Assembly (NCBI GenBank): GCA_013397075.1
Contig: VWZS01004810.1
Coordinates: forward strand, 944,561 to 1,008,560
Direction: 5' to 3'
Source of the DNA: Rhabdornis inornatus
Lineage: Eukaryota > Chordata > Aves > Passeriformes > Rhabdornithidae
DNA: 64,000 nucleotides
How positions within the stretch are numbered: the stretch's first letter is position 1; the number at the start of each line of letters is the position of its first letter. Below are positions 24,491 to 37,588 of the stretch, piece after piece. The translations under genes were made by a program, and so were the position numbers. The notes under the pieces were generated by a model. That model did no database searches, was not told where the DNA came from, and was given only the letters and a program-made list of their open reading frames with translations.

Positions 24491-26339
24491 TCATTTCCCT
24501 CAGCAGAAAGCTCCTAGTGGGAAGAGCAAGGAGGGAGAATAACAGTGTTTGTTTGTTGAAAGGGAAGCCTCCATTAGATGGCTCTCATTATTGCCCAGGG
24601 AGAGCTGCTGGCACTGTCACCCCACTGCCACCTGGAAAAGGAAGGGAAGGAAAGCAGGGCAGGAGAGCCTGGGTGCCCATCCCTCTTCCCAAAGCTCATC
24701 CCTGAGCCTGTCTGGATCTGAAGGAGCAGAGCTGTGCTGGGAGGTGCCGGGAGGTGCTGGGAGCCCCGTGGCTGAGCCATAAATCTCGCTCAGTCCAGGC
24801 GAAGATTGATGCTCTGAGCCTGGGAACGCCGCCCGTAGCGCTCGCTCTCACTGCGACACGCACACACACCCCGCCCCAAAACACAGAGTCTGCCACAACC
24901 CACGCTGAGGAGAAGGTGCAGTCCCAGGGACAGCTCAATTGCTTTCATGACTTTCCAGCAGCATTTGGGAGACAAATTGGGGGCTTGTGTTTTAAATTTA
25001 CCCCAAATTTGCATTTTGATTGGCTAACAGGCCATGCAGATTCCACTGTAAAGTACTGATCTGTCAAAGGCATCTGACAGTTTTCAACAATTGCTGAAAT
25101 GGCTTTAAAACAGACCCAGGAGAGCTGGGGAGAGACAAAAAAAAAAAATCAAAAAACCTCTGCCTGATGAGTGAGTTCTTTCATCTGCTAAAAGCTCTCC
25201 AAGCCCACAAGCCTGAGGCTGACTTTAAATAGAGTCAATGGAGAAATATCTTCTAGACAGGGAGATGATGAAGCTCTCCAGTAGTTGTTCTCCCTTTCAT
25301 TCCCCATGCCCCTCTCTCTCTTACACCTATTTACCTTTGCTCTCTTCCTCCCTCCAGAAAAGGTCCTGTCCAGGTTGGTGCTGGGTGCCCTCAGTTCTCA
25401 TGGAAGTCAGAGATGAGTCTCACACTCAGCATCTCATGGGACTGGCCTTCAGGATGGTGCTGTAACCACAGGGTCATGGGATCTTGTCCAGTTATGAGTG
25501 ACATGGATAGTTTAAAGTAATTTCTGTACTAATAAAGGCATTTGTCCACTTATGGTATCTTTAAATGAGTCACAAGGGTTTTGCCACTGGGTTTCTGTTC
25601 CGACACAACCTGTTTCTGGATTCAACCAAGAAACAAGATATTTCCTAAGGACATGTCCTAGGGAGGAATGAACAGCCCTGAAATAGCAGTTGGCAGTGAG
25701 AGATGGAGTCAGCTGCATTTACAAGAATGATGGCTACTGAAAACTGGACTTTCAAACTATCAAGAATCCAAAGTGTTTCTGACTCCAGAGATTTAAAAAT
25801 TTCACCCCTCCTTTTTCATGTGAAAGAAGTGAGCTCATCTTTGGGTGCCTTTTAATGATCAGCCCGCTGACCTCTGCAGAGCCTCTGGGCCATCTCCATG
25901 CCAAGCAACATAACAATGATGGATAAGCATCATTTACCATTTTGGGGGAGAGACAGAGAAAAACATCCATGTTTCCCAGGCCTGTCCCAAGCTGTGGAGC
26001 CAGGCTCTGCACCGACCTGCCCCCTTTCCCAGAGCAGGGAGCAGCTTCTCACCCCTTCAGCACATTCCTGTCCCTGCCCCGCAGCTCAACCCTAATATCC
26101 CAGCACTTCTATCCTTTTAACCTTCTCAGCATTGCACAATCAGCCCACGAGCCTGTTCCTCCTTCTGCTTCAGCTCAGCGATGAAGCATCAGCCTTAGGC
26201 AAAACTCAGCTGTGAAGAAAGGATTTCGCCTTGAGGCTGCAAACCTTTGGAGACAGACATGTAGGCTCTGCAATCTCCAAAAGACAAATTAACCTGCTTG
26301 GCTTGCTTCTGCTTCTCCAAGGGGAGCTGACCTTGGCTG
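24491..26339. other. Unannotated stretch, no gene seen
   Basis: 24,815-24,870 has a small CpG cluster (GGGAACGCCGCCCGTAGCGC). No exon could be defined around it. The rest is unique, moderate-GC sequence. Confidence 0.55.
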
Positions 26340-26860
26340 GACAACAGGTGCCCACCAAGCCTACGTACCACTCCTCTTCTCAGCAGAGTGGAGAATGGGA
26401 AAAATAAGGTGGAAAAAGTCATGTCAGGGTAAAGGCAGTTTAATTAAACAAAAGCAAATGCCCCAAGCAGCAGCAAAGAGAAAGAAAAGAATTATTCTTT
26501 ACTTTCCATCAGCAAGAAATAGGGGTTCAGTAAATGTAGAGGATGACAAATAGGAGAAGACAAATATTATAGCAAATGCTTTCTCTAAGCTTTTATTCCT
26601 GAGCAGGCATCATATAATATGGACTAGCCTTTTGGTTGGTTTGGGTCAGCTGTCCTGGCTGTGATTCCTCCCTAGATCTTGTCCATCCCCAGCCTGCTGC
26701 TGAGGGGGAAATGTTGGAGAGACTGCCTTGGTGCTCAGCAGAACCAACACACTGATGTTGGTTCCCAGTTACCCATACACAGCCCAGCACTGTCAGGGCT
26801 ACTGTGGGGAAAATGAAATCAGCCAAAGCCCACACACTCTTACTGGTTTCAGGTGGGGTG
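26340..26860 (-). mobile_element. Avian ERV LTR (probably ERVL-type), antisense solo copy
   Basis: Read on the minus strand, the order fits a bird LTR family that I recall well. There is a 5' arm (26,790-26,860). Next comes TGCTGAGCACCAAGGCAGTC, a CAGGACAGCTGACCCAAACC block (26,640-26,660), and an ATATTATATGATGCCTGCTC plus AATAAAAGCTT promoter-like segment (26,590-26,625). It ends with a 3' arm carrying TTTTCCACCTTATTTTTCCC (26,395-26,425). No internal retroviral sequence is attached, so it is read as a solo LTR. Family class is from memory. A second, opposite copy lies at 46,255-46,672. Confidence 0.78.
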
Positions 26861-27124
26861 CACTTCCTCTGCATGGTTCTTGGCACAAATCCTGCTGGAT
26901 GCTGCTATGTGTCATAAAGTGATGTCTAAAGCCACCATAACATGGTGGCATGTGGAAAGAAGGTTGGCACTGAACTCATGTGGGCTGGGAGAGATTAGTG
27001 CTACCCCTGGATTAGCCATAATGAGTAATTTGCTGTAGGACACCTCAGGGTGTGAATTACAGGCTGTGAGGACAGCACAGTGTTGGTAGCATGATGTGAT
27101 CCCCAAGTGCTGCAGGATTTGGGC
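26861..27124. other. Unannotated flank of the LTR
   Basis: Unique sequence. No gene was recognised. Confidence 0.5.
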
Positions 27125-27147
27125 TCTGTGTGTGTGTGTGTGTGTGG
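27125..27147. repeat. (TG)n microsatellite
   Basis: About eleven TG dinucleotides. Confidence 0.95.
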
Positions 27148-30100
27148 TGAATGTTCCTTTCATGCTTGTTCCAGGAGAGATATCCCAGGATAAGGACGCA
27201 AACGAGCCTGGTGTGGAGGTGCAGAGGAGGAAGAGCTGCAGCCAAGGGGCTCCATCCAGAGCAGATATCCTCAAAGCAGCTGATTCCAGCCCAGCTCTGC
27301 ACGATGATAAGTGGTTTTCCCAGCTTGTGTAAGCCTGGCATGAGCAATGGCTGATGAATATCTGCACTGCTTGTGTTTGCATGTTCTGGATAAGGCCTGG
27401 GCAAATCGCCCCAGTCATTCTCTTCTCCTACACACAGCTCTGCCTTTTCTGCATCTCCCTGGCAGCTCTGCTCCTCTCCTTTTCAATAAACAGTCCTGTC
27501 TTCCCTTTTTCACTCCTTCCTCTGGTGTTCTTTACTATCTAACCTAGGCATAATTAGGGACTTGTTCATCTATTTAATCCCTAGCTAAGGCCATTGCAGT
27601 TGTATCCTTGAGAGAGGAAGGTATTTTTCTCACTGCTTTTCCCCCTTCCCCAGGCCTTCCTCCAGAAGGATTTTCCTTTGACCCCAGCTAATGAAATGAT
27701 CCAGATCAGTGACTGGGGAAAGCAGCCTCAGGACAAAGTTCAAGCCTTTTTCTTCTCAACAGGCTCTCTGTGACAGCTCCTATTCAGCATTTGGCAGGTA
27801 TTTATTATTCATTTCCCATGTCTGTCAGAGACAGATGATCTTGGGGCTCATAGATGTTTTCCACTTGGGAGCAAACTGGACATCTCTGTGGATTAAACAC
27901 CAAGATGAGGAGGAGGTTGGCAGGAGAGGACAATGTGACTCACATGTGCAACTCAGCAATTACAACCAGATTGTTCTTTTCTTGTTCTTTCCCATTCTCC
28001 CCTTGTGCCTCAGTATGGTCACTGGGAGAAATTTGTGTCATGGCATCCTGGGCTCCCAGGTTCCAAAAATCCATCCATTCACCGCCCCCCCCCCCAACTA
28101 ACCCCATCAAATCACCAGCTCATAAACTGTATTTCAGATATGTTACATGAGCACTGATTGCAAATCTGAAGACATTTCCATTTTGCCTGAGGCCAAGTTT
28201 TTCAATTTAAAAAAAGGAGTCCCGTCAGGGTCTGTGCAAAGGCTCTTTAGATATTCCAACCAGCAGAGTTTATTTAAAAATTCAATAAGGCAATTTTCAT
28301 GGCAGCAAGGAAGTAGAAACAGTGCTGGTGTCTGCACACCCAGTGAAGAGGAAGAGGAAGCCAGAGTTTCATCTCCCAGATCCACTCAAGCCAGACTTTG
28401 TTGCTGCCTCATTCTAACAGCCAAAAACTGAGGAACCCTTCCTGCTTGCCAATTAAATTTTTTCCACCAGCAGAACAAGGATTAGGGAGTGACGATCAGG
28501 AATGGCCTTCTTAGAACAATCTGGTCCCCGGGAGTGCCATTAGCTAACACAGAATAAGTGTTATCAGACCTGTTTCTGGACTTCATGAGGCTGGAGAGAA
28601 CATACCTTCCTCCCTTAAGAATCCCAGGGTTTCCCCTGAGGCATCCAGCAGATGGTGAAAGTCCTTTGTTTGGGGAGGGAGGGTGTAAACAAAGTCCCAG
28701 TGCAATGGCTGCTCTCAAGAGCAGAGTTCCACTCATGGTAGAACATAGAAGACAGAACTCTTCAGTGGTGGTGAATTCTCCCCACAGCGATTGCAGCCTC
28801 CTTCCCCTGGGAATGCCAAGAGAGCAAGAAGCAGCTAGCAGCTGCCTCAGCTGTTTTTTTCCCAGCCCAGGTCTCGGGTATCTTTGCCCCTCCAAGAGAA
28901 ACCTTCAGGTAAGAGGAGTGCAGCCAAGTGCCCTCCTTCCCTGAGCTTGGCCACTTCTTCTGTCTCTCCTAAGCAGCTGGTCGTTATTGTCTCCTAGCCA
29001 CACAAATGGGAGAAAACCCAAAGAAACAAGAGGAAGAATCCTAAACCCCAACAGGAAGAGAGAGGTTAACTTTGCATAGACACAGCCCTGGGAAGAGGAC
29101 AGAAGGTAAGTAGGATGCATATCAAAAGTGGTTGTTCTGTGCTTTCTGGGAACCATAAGGGCTCCTTGGGAAGCAGAGACGAAACTGAATTGCTGTTTAT
29201 AGACCAGAGGTGAAGAAACATCCCTGGCTGCTCTAGGCCAGCAGCAAAGGCATTTCCTGCTGCCTTATGGCCATTGCCATCTTCCAATCTGTCCTCAGCC
29301 AGGCACAGATAACCATGCCACCCCTTTCCTTGGCATGGCATCAGGACACTGCTAAGTCCAGACTTTGGAGGTTTGGAAGGTTCCCATCTCATGGGGAAAA
29401 GAAGCAGCCAGAAATTATCAGTGCTTAGAGGAGAACAGAGACTTCTGTCAGCCATCCATTCCCTGGAAACCTCAGCCCCAAAACTCACCCCACCCCAGGA
29501 GCAGAGGCTCCTCTGTGACTTCCCCCACCTTAAGCATTCAGGTCCCAGCTCCCTGCCAGAGCAGCCCAAGGACTTTCTGATCCTGCTGCTAAGGAGATCA
29601 TTAAGGCAAACACACAAACCTTTCCAGTCAGAAGGATGAGGTGGGGTTTTAATTAAGGTAATTCTACTCAGCTGGATGGGCTATTTGCAGAGGCATTTAA
29701 AGTCTCTATCAGGGTTTAAAGGCAGTAGTACTGTTAGAGCACGGGAAATTTACTGTTTGTGTGGACCACTGGACTGCGGCTGCCAGCACTGCTGGTGTCC
29801 TGCTTGAGAAACCTGAGGCTGCATTGAAGGGCCAGGTGATGCTTTGCCAGTGGCAAAGTCAAGCATGTCCATTCTAGAGAGGACACGGCAGCCCCAGGTC
29901 AGGGGAGGGAGTTTTCAGAGCGTCAGCATCTTTTTCCTCTCAAAAGAGGACAAAAACTTGTAACTTCAGAAATGTGAGGGCAGTAATTTGTGGGGAGTGG
30001 CCGGTATCTTTGTTAGGTCAGTTGGCATTTTGTGTTTGAAATTGAGTGATTTGGGTTGGGTTTTTTTTTCCCTTAAACTCTCACAGTGCAGTGATTTACA

Positions 30101-31208
30101 ATTTCTATATGAAAAGTCATTACAACTTGAAATTGGGAACTTGGCACTTTGATAGTGTCATACTTCTGACATTTCAAAACTTGTGAATTGTAGAAGAAGG
30201 GTCAGATCTGAGCCCAGCCTGTAAGAAGCTGGAATTTTGACAAACCAGTGCTTTCCTGTACAATCTTCCATGAAAATTTTCTAAACAGCCCTGATTGCAT
30301 CCACTTAATTCTCTTTTTCACTCTTTCTGACTAAAAGTCACACCTACTACTCTTTGCTAGAAGCTTGTGCTGCTCTTCATTTTTAGCAACTTTGGGGAGA
30401 ACTGTGGGTCCCCAACGCTCAATCATTTCATTGTTTCCTCCTCCCCAGTGAGACAGAGCAGATCAATGTGACTTCCACTTCACCCCTTCCCATTTGGTGC
30501 TGCCTCTCATTTTGTTCTCCTTTTAATACCATCTTTATTGCCAGGCTGTTCTAATGCTGCTGTTTATTTATGGCTATTACTGAGATGATGCTTTTAATTG
30601 TCGGAGCAGCACCTCCAGTCCATCAGGCAAAGGAGCAGCTTTTTATAAACACCATTTTTTCTTTAGCTCTGCCACATACACACAGCACACACACACACAA
30701 TTAGGAACAACAATGGTGCTATTTCAAATGAACCCTTGTGGGTCTCTTTGTGATTTTACCCCGTCTCAGAAAGGACAGCCTTTGAGTCTGTTTACTGTTC
30801 TTTCTGCACTGAGCATTTTGCTTTGTAGCTCTGGAAAAAGGGAATTCAATTAGAGGAGTATTCAGGATGGTTTTTATATATATTTTCTACCAATTAGCAT
30901 TTCATTAAGGCAGTTAAATTGCATTTGCCAGAGACAGACACAACCCATTGCAGAGCATTATTTTAAGATCCTATTTCTTTTTTTTTTTTTTTTCATCTTG
31001 CAGGCTGAAAATGAAATCAGGGAATGATTGATTAATTATTAATTCATTACTGGTGATTGGGTTGAAGCTGTTCAGAAGGGGAAAATGCTAAGACACAATC
31101 TTGGTTTATGTCTTCAGACAACTTTGCAGGAGTTACCTGTGGTGGACAGATGTCCTAAGGCAAAGTGGAGATGCTGGGGTGCCTTGGGTGCTTGGTACCA
31201 TCTGTTTT
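27148..31208. other. Unannotated stretch, no gene seen
   Basis: Contains a C11 run (28,085-28,095) and a (CA)n run (30,672-30,700). Two good-looking but isolated splice-donor strings occur at 28,911 (CAG|GTAAGA) and 29,105 (AAG|GTAAGT), with no supporting exon. 30,530-31,080 is AT-rich, repeat-poor and a candidate conserved non-coding region. Frames of up to 183 codons (29,066-29,617 minus) lack recognisable domains. Confidence 0.55.
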
Positions 31209-31268
31209 TGAGGACTGTAAAGATCATCCAGCTCCAACCCCCTGCCATGGGCAGGGAGAAAACTTTCA
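31209..31268 (-). mobile_element. CR1 LINE 3'-end fragment (left arm of inverted pair)
   Basis: AAAGATCATCCAGCTCCAAC, then CCCCTGCCATGGGCAGGGA, is antisense CR1 tail. It ends one or two bases before a sense CR1 tail begins. Confidence 0.85.
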
Positions 31269-31269
31269 C

Positions 31270-31362
31270 AAACAACCTGGTCTAGTAGGAGGTGTCCCTG
31301 GTTGGAGTTAGGTCATCTTCTAGGTCCCTTTCAACCTAGTCCATTTTATGATTCTCCGATTC
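31270..31362 (+). mobile_element. CR1 LINE 3'-end fragment (right arm of inverted pair)
   Basis: AACCTGGTCTAGTAGGAGGT, then GTTAGGTCATCTTCTAGGTC, CCTTTCAACCTAGTCCATTT and TATGATTCTCCGATT form a sense CR1 tail. With the left arm it makes an imperfect palindrome. Confidence 0.88.
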
Positions 31363-34350
31363 CCTCATCCTCACCTCCCTGCAGGGTGGAGGAGGTTGAT
31401 AAGGAATAGTGATATCTCATCAGTAACACTCCAAAAATCTTTTGGGCAAGAACCATCCTACTCCTTGGTTAATTCCCCTCCTCACCGTGATGCAGCTGAT
31501 CAGGGGATGAGCAATTGCTGCTGCTGATGGAGGGCACAAGCCCACTTGTGGCACAGGCTGCTGGCCCTCCCCAGCTCTCCAGGCTGCACCTTTGCCTGGC
31601 TCTAGAAGGTTAAGCTCAGCTCTCCTTTTCATTCCTGCCTGCTCCAAGGCGCCTCTCCATCACTCCCCCTGTTTGCAGCGTGGCTTTGTCTCTTCATTGC
31701 TCTCAAGGTCACCATTGATCAGATTGTGTGCACTTTACATCTGCAGCCTTGGACGGGCAGAGAGAGGAATTGATTGCAGTCAATTCAGCTGCAGATTGAA
31801 CTGTATTGACTTGTCCCCTATTCACGCAGACCAGGAGCTTTGCTACCTTTTAATTACCACGACCAGCCCTGCCCTGCATCATGGCAGGGATGGCTGGGAG
31901 TGTGAATGGGAGTGAGGGGCGATTCTGTGGCCTTGAGAAAATCTTTGTGGGGGGATGTAGGGATTTTTTTTTCTTTCAGTCAGGACCACAGGAGGACTAG
32001 TGCTGAGGGAATCCCAGGGACAGAGAGTCATCTTTCCTCTGTCCAGTGGCCCTTTCTGGAGCAGTCTGTCACTGGAAGTGATTTATTTTCCATAGAGGGA
32101 GCCAACCATTTCCAAGAGAGGGGCACTGCTGAAGGAACTGCAGCCACATGTGAGGTGAGGGTGCTGCTCCTTTGAACAAGACACACTTGGCCAGGCAGGA
32201 AGAGGTCACACTGGGAGAAACATTTTACCCTCCCTGTCCCAGAGTACAAAGAGGTGCTGCTACAAGCTCCCATTGTTCTCTGGATGAGCCTGTCTCCCGT
32301 TCAGCCAAGTCCTTTGCCCAGATCCTGAGTCCTCTTGTGGAGGAGGAAGAGCTGTTTTTGTGATCCTTGCTTGTATCTGGGGATCAGAGGAGACTGGGGT
32401 GTGTTCAGCTGGCCCCTGTGGCAAACAAGCTGTCCAAGATTGATTTCCATGGAGCAGCCCGGGCTCCCCAGCCTGGATTCTGCTGCTCGCTCTGTCCGTG
32501 GGCTCCAGGCTCTGCCTGCACACTCATTCCCTGCTATCACAGAAAGTGCAGTTGGCATTTCTGAAAGGTGTGGGATTGGCATCTTTAGAAGACTGAAATC
32601 CTCTGTTTGTCTGCTGAATTGATGCCAGTAGTACCAGCACTGGGAGTGAGGGAAGAGAAGCGATTCCAGCAGGGCTGGTGAATAACAGCTTTCTTAGCAA
32701 ATTGAAAAGTTAAAAAAAAAAAAAAATGCAACCAGAACAACAAAATGACTTCTATTTAGGGTCAGGGAAAGTACTGCACTTATTTTTTTTTTACCATTGG
32801 AACTATTTTGAGTAAGACAACAACATTAAAGGAAACGTCAAAAGAGAGTAATTTTCAAACAATAGCTAAAATCAACATTTTAAAGACAAGTGTGGAAAAA
32901 AAGGGGTGTTGTTAATTTTTATTTTTTACTTCTTGCTTCCCTTTTCCACTGTTTCTACAAAGAGATCAGAAATTCTTTGCAGTGTTCTGATGTGACCAAA
33001 TACTTAATTTTTCTCCTCCCTGGGACTGGTGTCCAACACCCTTCTCCTATCTCCAGGATTAAAGCCTAGACATGGCTCTTTTTGTAAGGATGCTGACCCC
33101 AGGCTGGGTTTGTGCAATTCCTAACCAGTCAAGGGAAACTGAACTAAGACAAGCAATTAATTTTTACATGAACTATGAAAACACCATCAGCTGGTGACAA
33201 GCACAGGTCACAGCTTCCCTCAGAACCCAGCCTGATGATCTGTAGGACCCTTCCCCAGCCTCCACCATGAAATGTGGGGTTTTTTTGATTGACTGGGTAG
33301 GCAATGGTGCACATTCTGATTTTGTGGGCTCAGACGAAATAAGAAAAGGGGCTTCTTCTTTTCAATTACCTGACAAGAATAATAATCCTTTATTTTTACC
33401 TTGCAGCAGGCAAAGGTACTTAGATGAGATCTTGAATGTCTGTGTGCATGACTATGGTTTTAGTCCCTGCTTTCCAAATGGTGTTTGTATGGAAGCCATT
33501 CCTTGTCTTAACAGAAATCCCAAATCCTCTGGACAAAGTACAAATGGGCTCAGCCTTCCAGCTTCCATGCTGCAGAGATGGAGCTGTCATTGTTTGCTGA
33601 CCAAGGATGTCTTTTGGCTATTGCAATCCAAATTTCAAGCTAACAGAGACACCAGCTTTCAATCATAAAACCCTTCCTCCTGCCCTGCAGAGACCGGTTG
33701 GGTGGGGCTTGGAATATCCCAAAGGGGTGAAGTGAATTCCAGCAGTTTACAACTCCCAGGGAGAGAATGTGCTGTGCTAATCTCCCCCAGTTTCTCGCTC
33801 TTAAAATAAATTCTTCCCATGTTAGTAAGACTCCCCCGAGGCCTCGGCAGAACAGGTGCTCACTTGACCCAAGTGTCACCTGCACCTCATATATCACATC
33901 AGCCCCAGGGGGGGAAAATGCAGCCAAGGCTCCCTCCCCACAGCCTGGGGAGCTCTGGCTCAGCACAACCACAGATGGAGCCCTGGCTGTGTGATGGGAA
34001 CAGCAGGGAATGCTCCTCTCCCCAGAGATGGGATTTGCTTATTGTGCCACTTGGCTGGCCTGTGTGCAGCCTGCCTCCTGTGATGGATGGCTCCTTGGGA
34101 TGCTCCAAGGGGTTGCACAAGGCTCCTGGCTGTCCAGTGTGATGGCTGAGGTGAGGCATCTGTACCCAATGTCCTTCTACCAGGTGGCTGTGCACTGACT
34201 TTTGAAGAAGTCCTCTGGATTTTCATGGCATTAGGCTGCACAAGTAATGCTGCTGGTCTTGGCCATGGAGATGAGCAGCTTCCTCTGGCTTTGGTGAATC
34301 AGTGTTTTCTTGTGCAGCTCTCTCAGAAGTGGAAGGAAGTAAAAAATTGA
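31363..34350. other. Unannotated stretch, no gene seen
   Basis: A-homopolymer at 32,712-32,726. Plus frames such as 33,267-33,668 (133 codons) have no recognisable domain. Nothing else was supported. Confidence 0.6.
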
Positions 34351-34497
34351 ACACTTCTATCCCTGTAAATGTCCAAGGCCAGGTTGGGTGGGGCTTGGAA
34401 TCACCTGGGATAGGGGAAGGTATCCCTGTCCATGGCAGGCAGTGGAATGAGATGAGCTTTAAGGTCCCTTCCAACCCAAACCATTCTGTGATTCTAG
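34351..34497 (+). mobile_element. CR1 LINE 3'-end fragment
   Basis: ATGTCCAAGGCCAGGTTGGG, TATCCCTGTCCATGGCAGGC, GAGCTTTAAGGTCCCTTCCA and ACCCAAACCATTCTGTGATT, in consensus order. It is a clear, relatively well-preserved CR1 tail. Confidence 0.96.
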
Positions 34498-37400
34498 GTT
34501 TGAGAAATTTTCTCCAGGGAGTGTGGTCCTTCTTGCAAGATCTCCCTCTGTCTTGTCCCATGGGAGCTGCACAGTGTAAAGTGTCACTGGAGGGAGCCTG
34601 AATGTTGATGCATCCAGAGAAAAACAGCTCAGTGAGGGAAATCACATCTCTCAGGCCCAAGATGTGATTCTGGAGGAGTTGGGGGAATATTATAATGAAA
34701 ACTATGGGGAACATCCTCTGCCATGCGGTCCTGGCTGGTCCCTGGAGCTGGGTTTAAAGAAAAGTCAATCCTGCCTCTTCCACAGAAGTTCTTGGGGACA
34801 GAGATGCCATAAAAAGAAGTTAGGGGAGGTTGCCTCAGTATTAATCAATAGGGGAGGGTAGAAGTGAGTGAGTGAAAACCCTGATTTTATCTGAATAATA
34901 TCAAGAGCCACATTGCATCATTCCTACAGTTTTCCCAAAGTCACCCAGCCAAGTTTTGCTATGATGGCTGAAAACTTCATTGACATTCCAAGCTTGCTCA
35001 CTAGAACCCAAACTCCAGGAGCACGTGGACTTAGGCTCTCATTTTTGTCCGTACCTAATTATGTGTGCTAATTATTTGGCAGGTTATTAATTATTTTGCT
35101 AATTATTTAGACTCCGCACGGGACTGGTCAATCCAAGTGATGTACAGCATGGGTTGATTTCACACTTCATGCCATGTTTATCCCAAAGTCAGAAGGGTTT
35201 ATATTTTTGTTAGTGATCAGAGACACAATTGTGTAACATTTGTTCAACACAAGGATCCTGGGAACTTCAGGTGGAATTTCTAAGGAGCCAGCTCTCATTG
35301 TGTTCCCTTCCAGGCTGTGTGAGGCTGAATGGTCCTGTTTTGCTGAATGCAATGTTGCATGAAAATTTGCATTCCTATTTTATGAGCCCCTAATTGCAAG
35401 TGTTTGTGAGCCATCATCTAATACAGAAACAGGTTCAACAGGACCTTATGGCTTAAGTGGCCAATTCTGCCTGGTATTGATCAGCTCATGAACATTCCTG
35501 AGCATCCGTTAGGATGGGAGTCTGGATTGTGATCCTGATGGATTTGCACAGCAAAGATGCTTCAGAAAATTAAAATCTATTCATGGAATACTCTGGCAGC
35601 AGCAAAAAGAGTTTATATATGGCTTATAAATTCTTCACCAAGCTCTGAGAATAACTGAGTGCGTGCAGGAAAAAGGATTGGGGATGCTCACATAGGAACA
35701 TGAATGAAGAGGAACTGCTGCATTTGTTTGGGATGAAATGGTGAACATAAGAAGCAGATAAGAAATACATTCGTGCTTTCAAAAGGTTTCAGGATGTCTT
35801 TTCTGAGTGGCTTTTGGAAATTTGCTTCTCTGCCTCACTTTCCTGTGTCTTGGCTGATGTGGATACTCAATTCAAGGACGGATGTCCAGTGGGATGGGTG
35901 GGAAAAAGAGGAAGGGCAGAAAATGGAAGTGGCTTTGTATCTATGCCCTGTCATAGTGCACACTGAGGCACTGCAGAAGGGAGGACAGCCAGCTTCAGAG
36001 CATGGGTTGAAGAGTTATGGAAAAATTATTTTCCATTATTCTTATTTCACTCCCATTACTAAGGCACAGGAAAAACAACCTCCTCTGCTGTGGAGGTAAA
36101 AATCTGTGGGGTTTTTTTCTTTCCTTGGAGCAGCCTTGTAAACTTTTCCTGAGGGCCACCTGTCAAGCAAAGCCTCCTCTCTGCAGCCACCCGGGAGCCA
36201 CTGGAGGCCGGCTCAGTATTGATATTATTTATTTCTCCCATTGCTGTAACCAATTAAACAAAAGCTTACTCAGTCCATAAAGAGCAACAGCCTGGGGAGA
36301 GTGGGAGGGAGAGGCATTCCACACAGGCATTTTATCTCTGCCACACAGTCCTGGGCAGGGGATTGAAGGTCAATGCATGCACATCATCCTGGGCTGATTG
36401 CAGTGCTGACAGCTACTCACTTGGTTTTATGAAATTATCAATTGATCTGTGATTGCAGAATCTAATCAAGGCTTGGGAAATTCAGGGGGTGGAGGAGCCC
36501 GTTGGGCTGGATTGTTCTCCTACCCCTGGTTCTGTGGGAGGGGCTCTCCAGGAGCCCTGGACAGGGTTGGTGCATAACCTTTGCTATCAGCTGCCTTGTT
36601 TACAGCTCACCCCGGCCTTTTGTGGTGGCTTTTTTTGCCCACTCACTACTGAAATGACATAATACTGTGACCATATTCACGTGATGAAGACACTCACTGG
36701 GGTTTGGCTCTTGCTGAAAGGTTTGCATGTCACAAAAGAAGTGTCTGGCAACATCTTGAATTAAAGATCGCTGGATATTGGTAATTCCTATCCTCAAGAA
36801 AACAGTGTTTGCTGGAGCCTGACAAGGGAGTCAGAGAGGAGGATGGAACATCAGCAAGGGAAAAGCTAAGAATTTGTATTACTTGAAAAAGGATGAAAAA
36901 TGCAAGGTTTATCACAAAATATTGAAAGAAGGATTTAGTCAGTGATGTGCACTGATATAATTTTAAGTGAGTTATTATAAACCTGATAATATCAACTGCT
37001 TTCAGAAAAAGACCCATATCCAAGTGCCATATTATAATTTGGATTGTTCACCTTCCAGCTACCTGCTTTAGGAATCAAGTTTTCGTGGCAGGAGAAAAAA
37101 TAGGAAATATCTTTTATGACCATTCCAAAGGATCAGAAAATACGAGTCAAAATACCCTTTTTTAAGTTAATTTTGTATTTTACACAAGTACCTTGCACAG
37201 AATCTAGAGAAAAAAGCTGCAATTTTTTAGTGCTTTAACTTAGCAGAACTGAGCAACATGCCTGGTATAAATTCATGGATTTTTTCCTGGAGCTTTCCTT
37301 TCTCAAGGCTGGACTGACCTGCTATGTCACCATGCTCTTTTTAGCAGGATACAGTATTTTCTAGCCATCCATACTATTTGCTAATCTAAATGCACAGAAT

Positions 37401-37539
37401 TTTCCTTTTGCCTCCCTTGCTCTACCACTGAAAGTGCAGCAGTCAGAAGCTGGGATCAGCACCGACCAACCATTAATTAAAAGAATAATGGCAAGGATGT
37501 TATTTCTACAATTTTGTAAACATTCCTGCATGCCTCAGC
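34498..37539. other. Unannotated stretch, no gene seen
   Basis: AT-rich sequence with repeated TAATTATTTGG-like words near 35,060-35,110. No coding or repeat feature was supported. Confidence 0.6.
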
Positions 37540-37588
37540 CCTCCAAAGCTGGGGAGCTTGACAGGACCCAGTACTCCAGGTGGGGAGA
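37540..37588 (-). mobile_element. Probable CR1 LINE internal scrap
   Basis: CCCAGTACTCCAGGTGGGGA matches a hallmark of the antisense CR1 body (ACACAGTACTCCAGGTGGGG). The flanks are too diverged to extend it. Confidence 0.55.

Noticed and set aside
28911..29105. Two isolated strong donor-like strings (CAG|GTAAGA and AAG|GTAAGT)
   Set aside because: GTAAG strings are expected by chance in 64 kb, and no acceptor or coding frame supports them.
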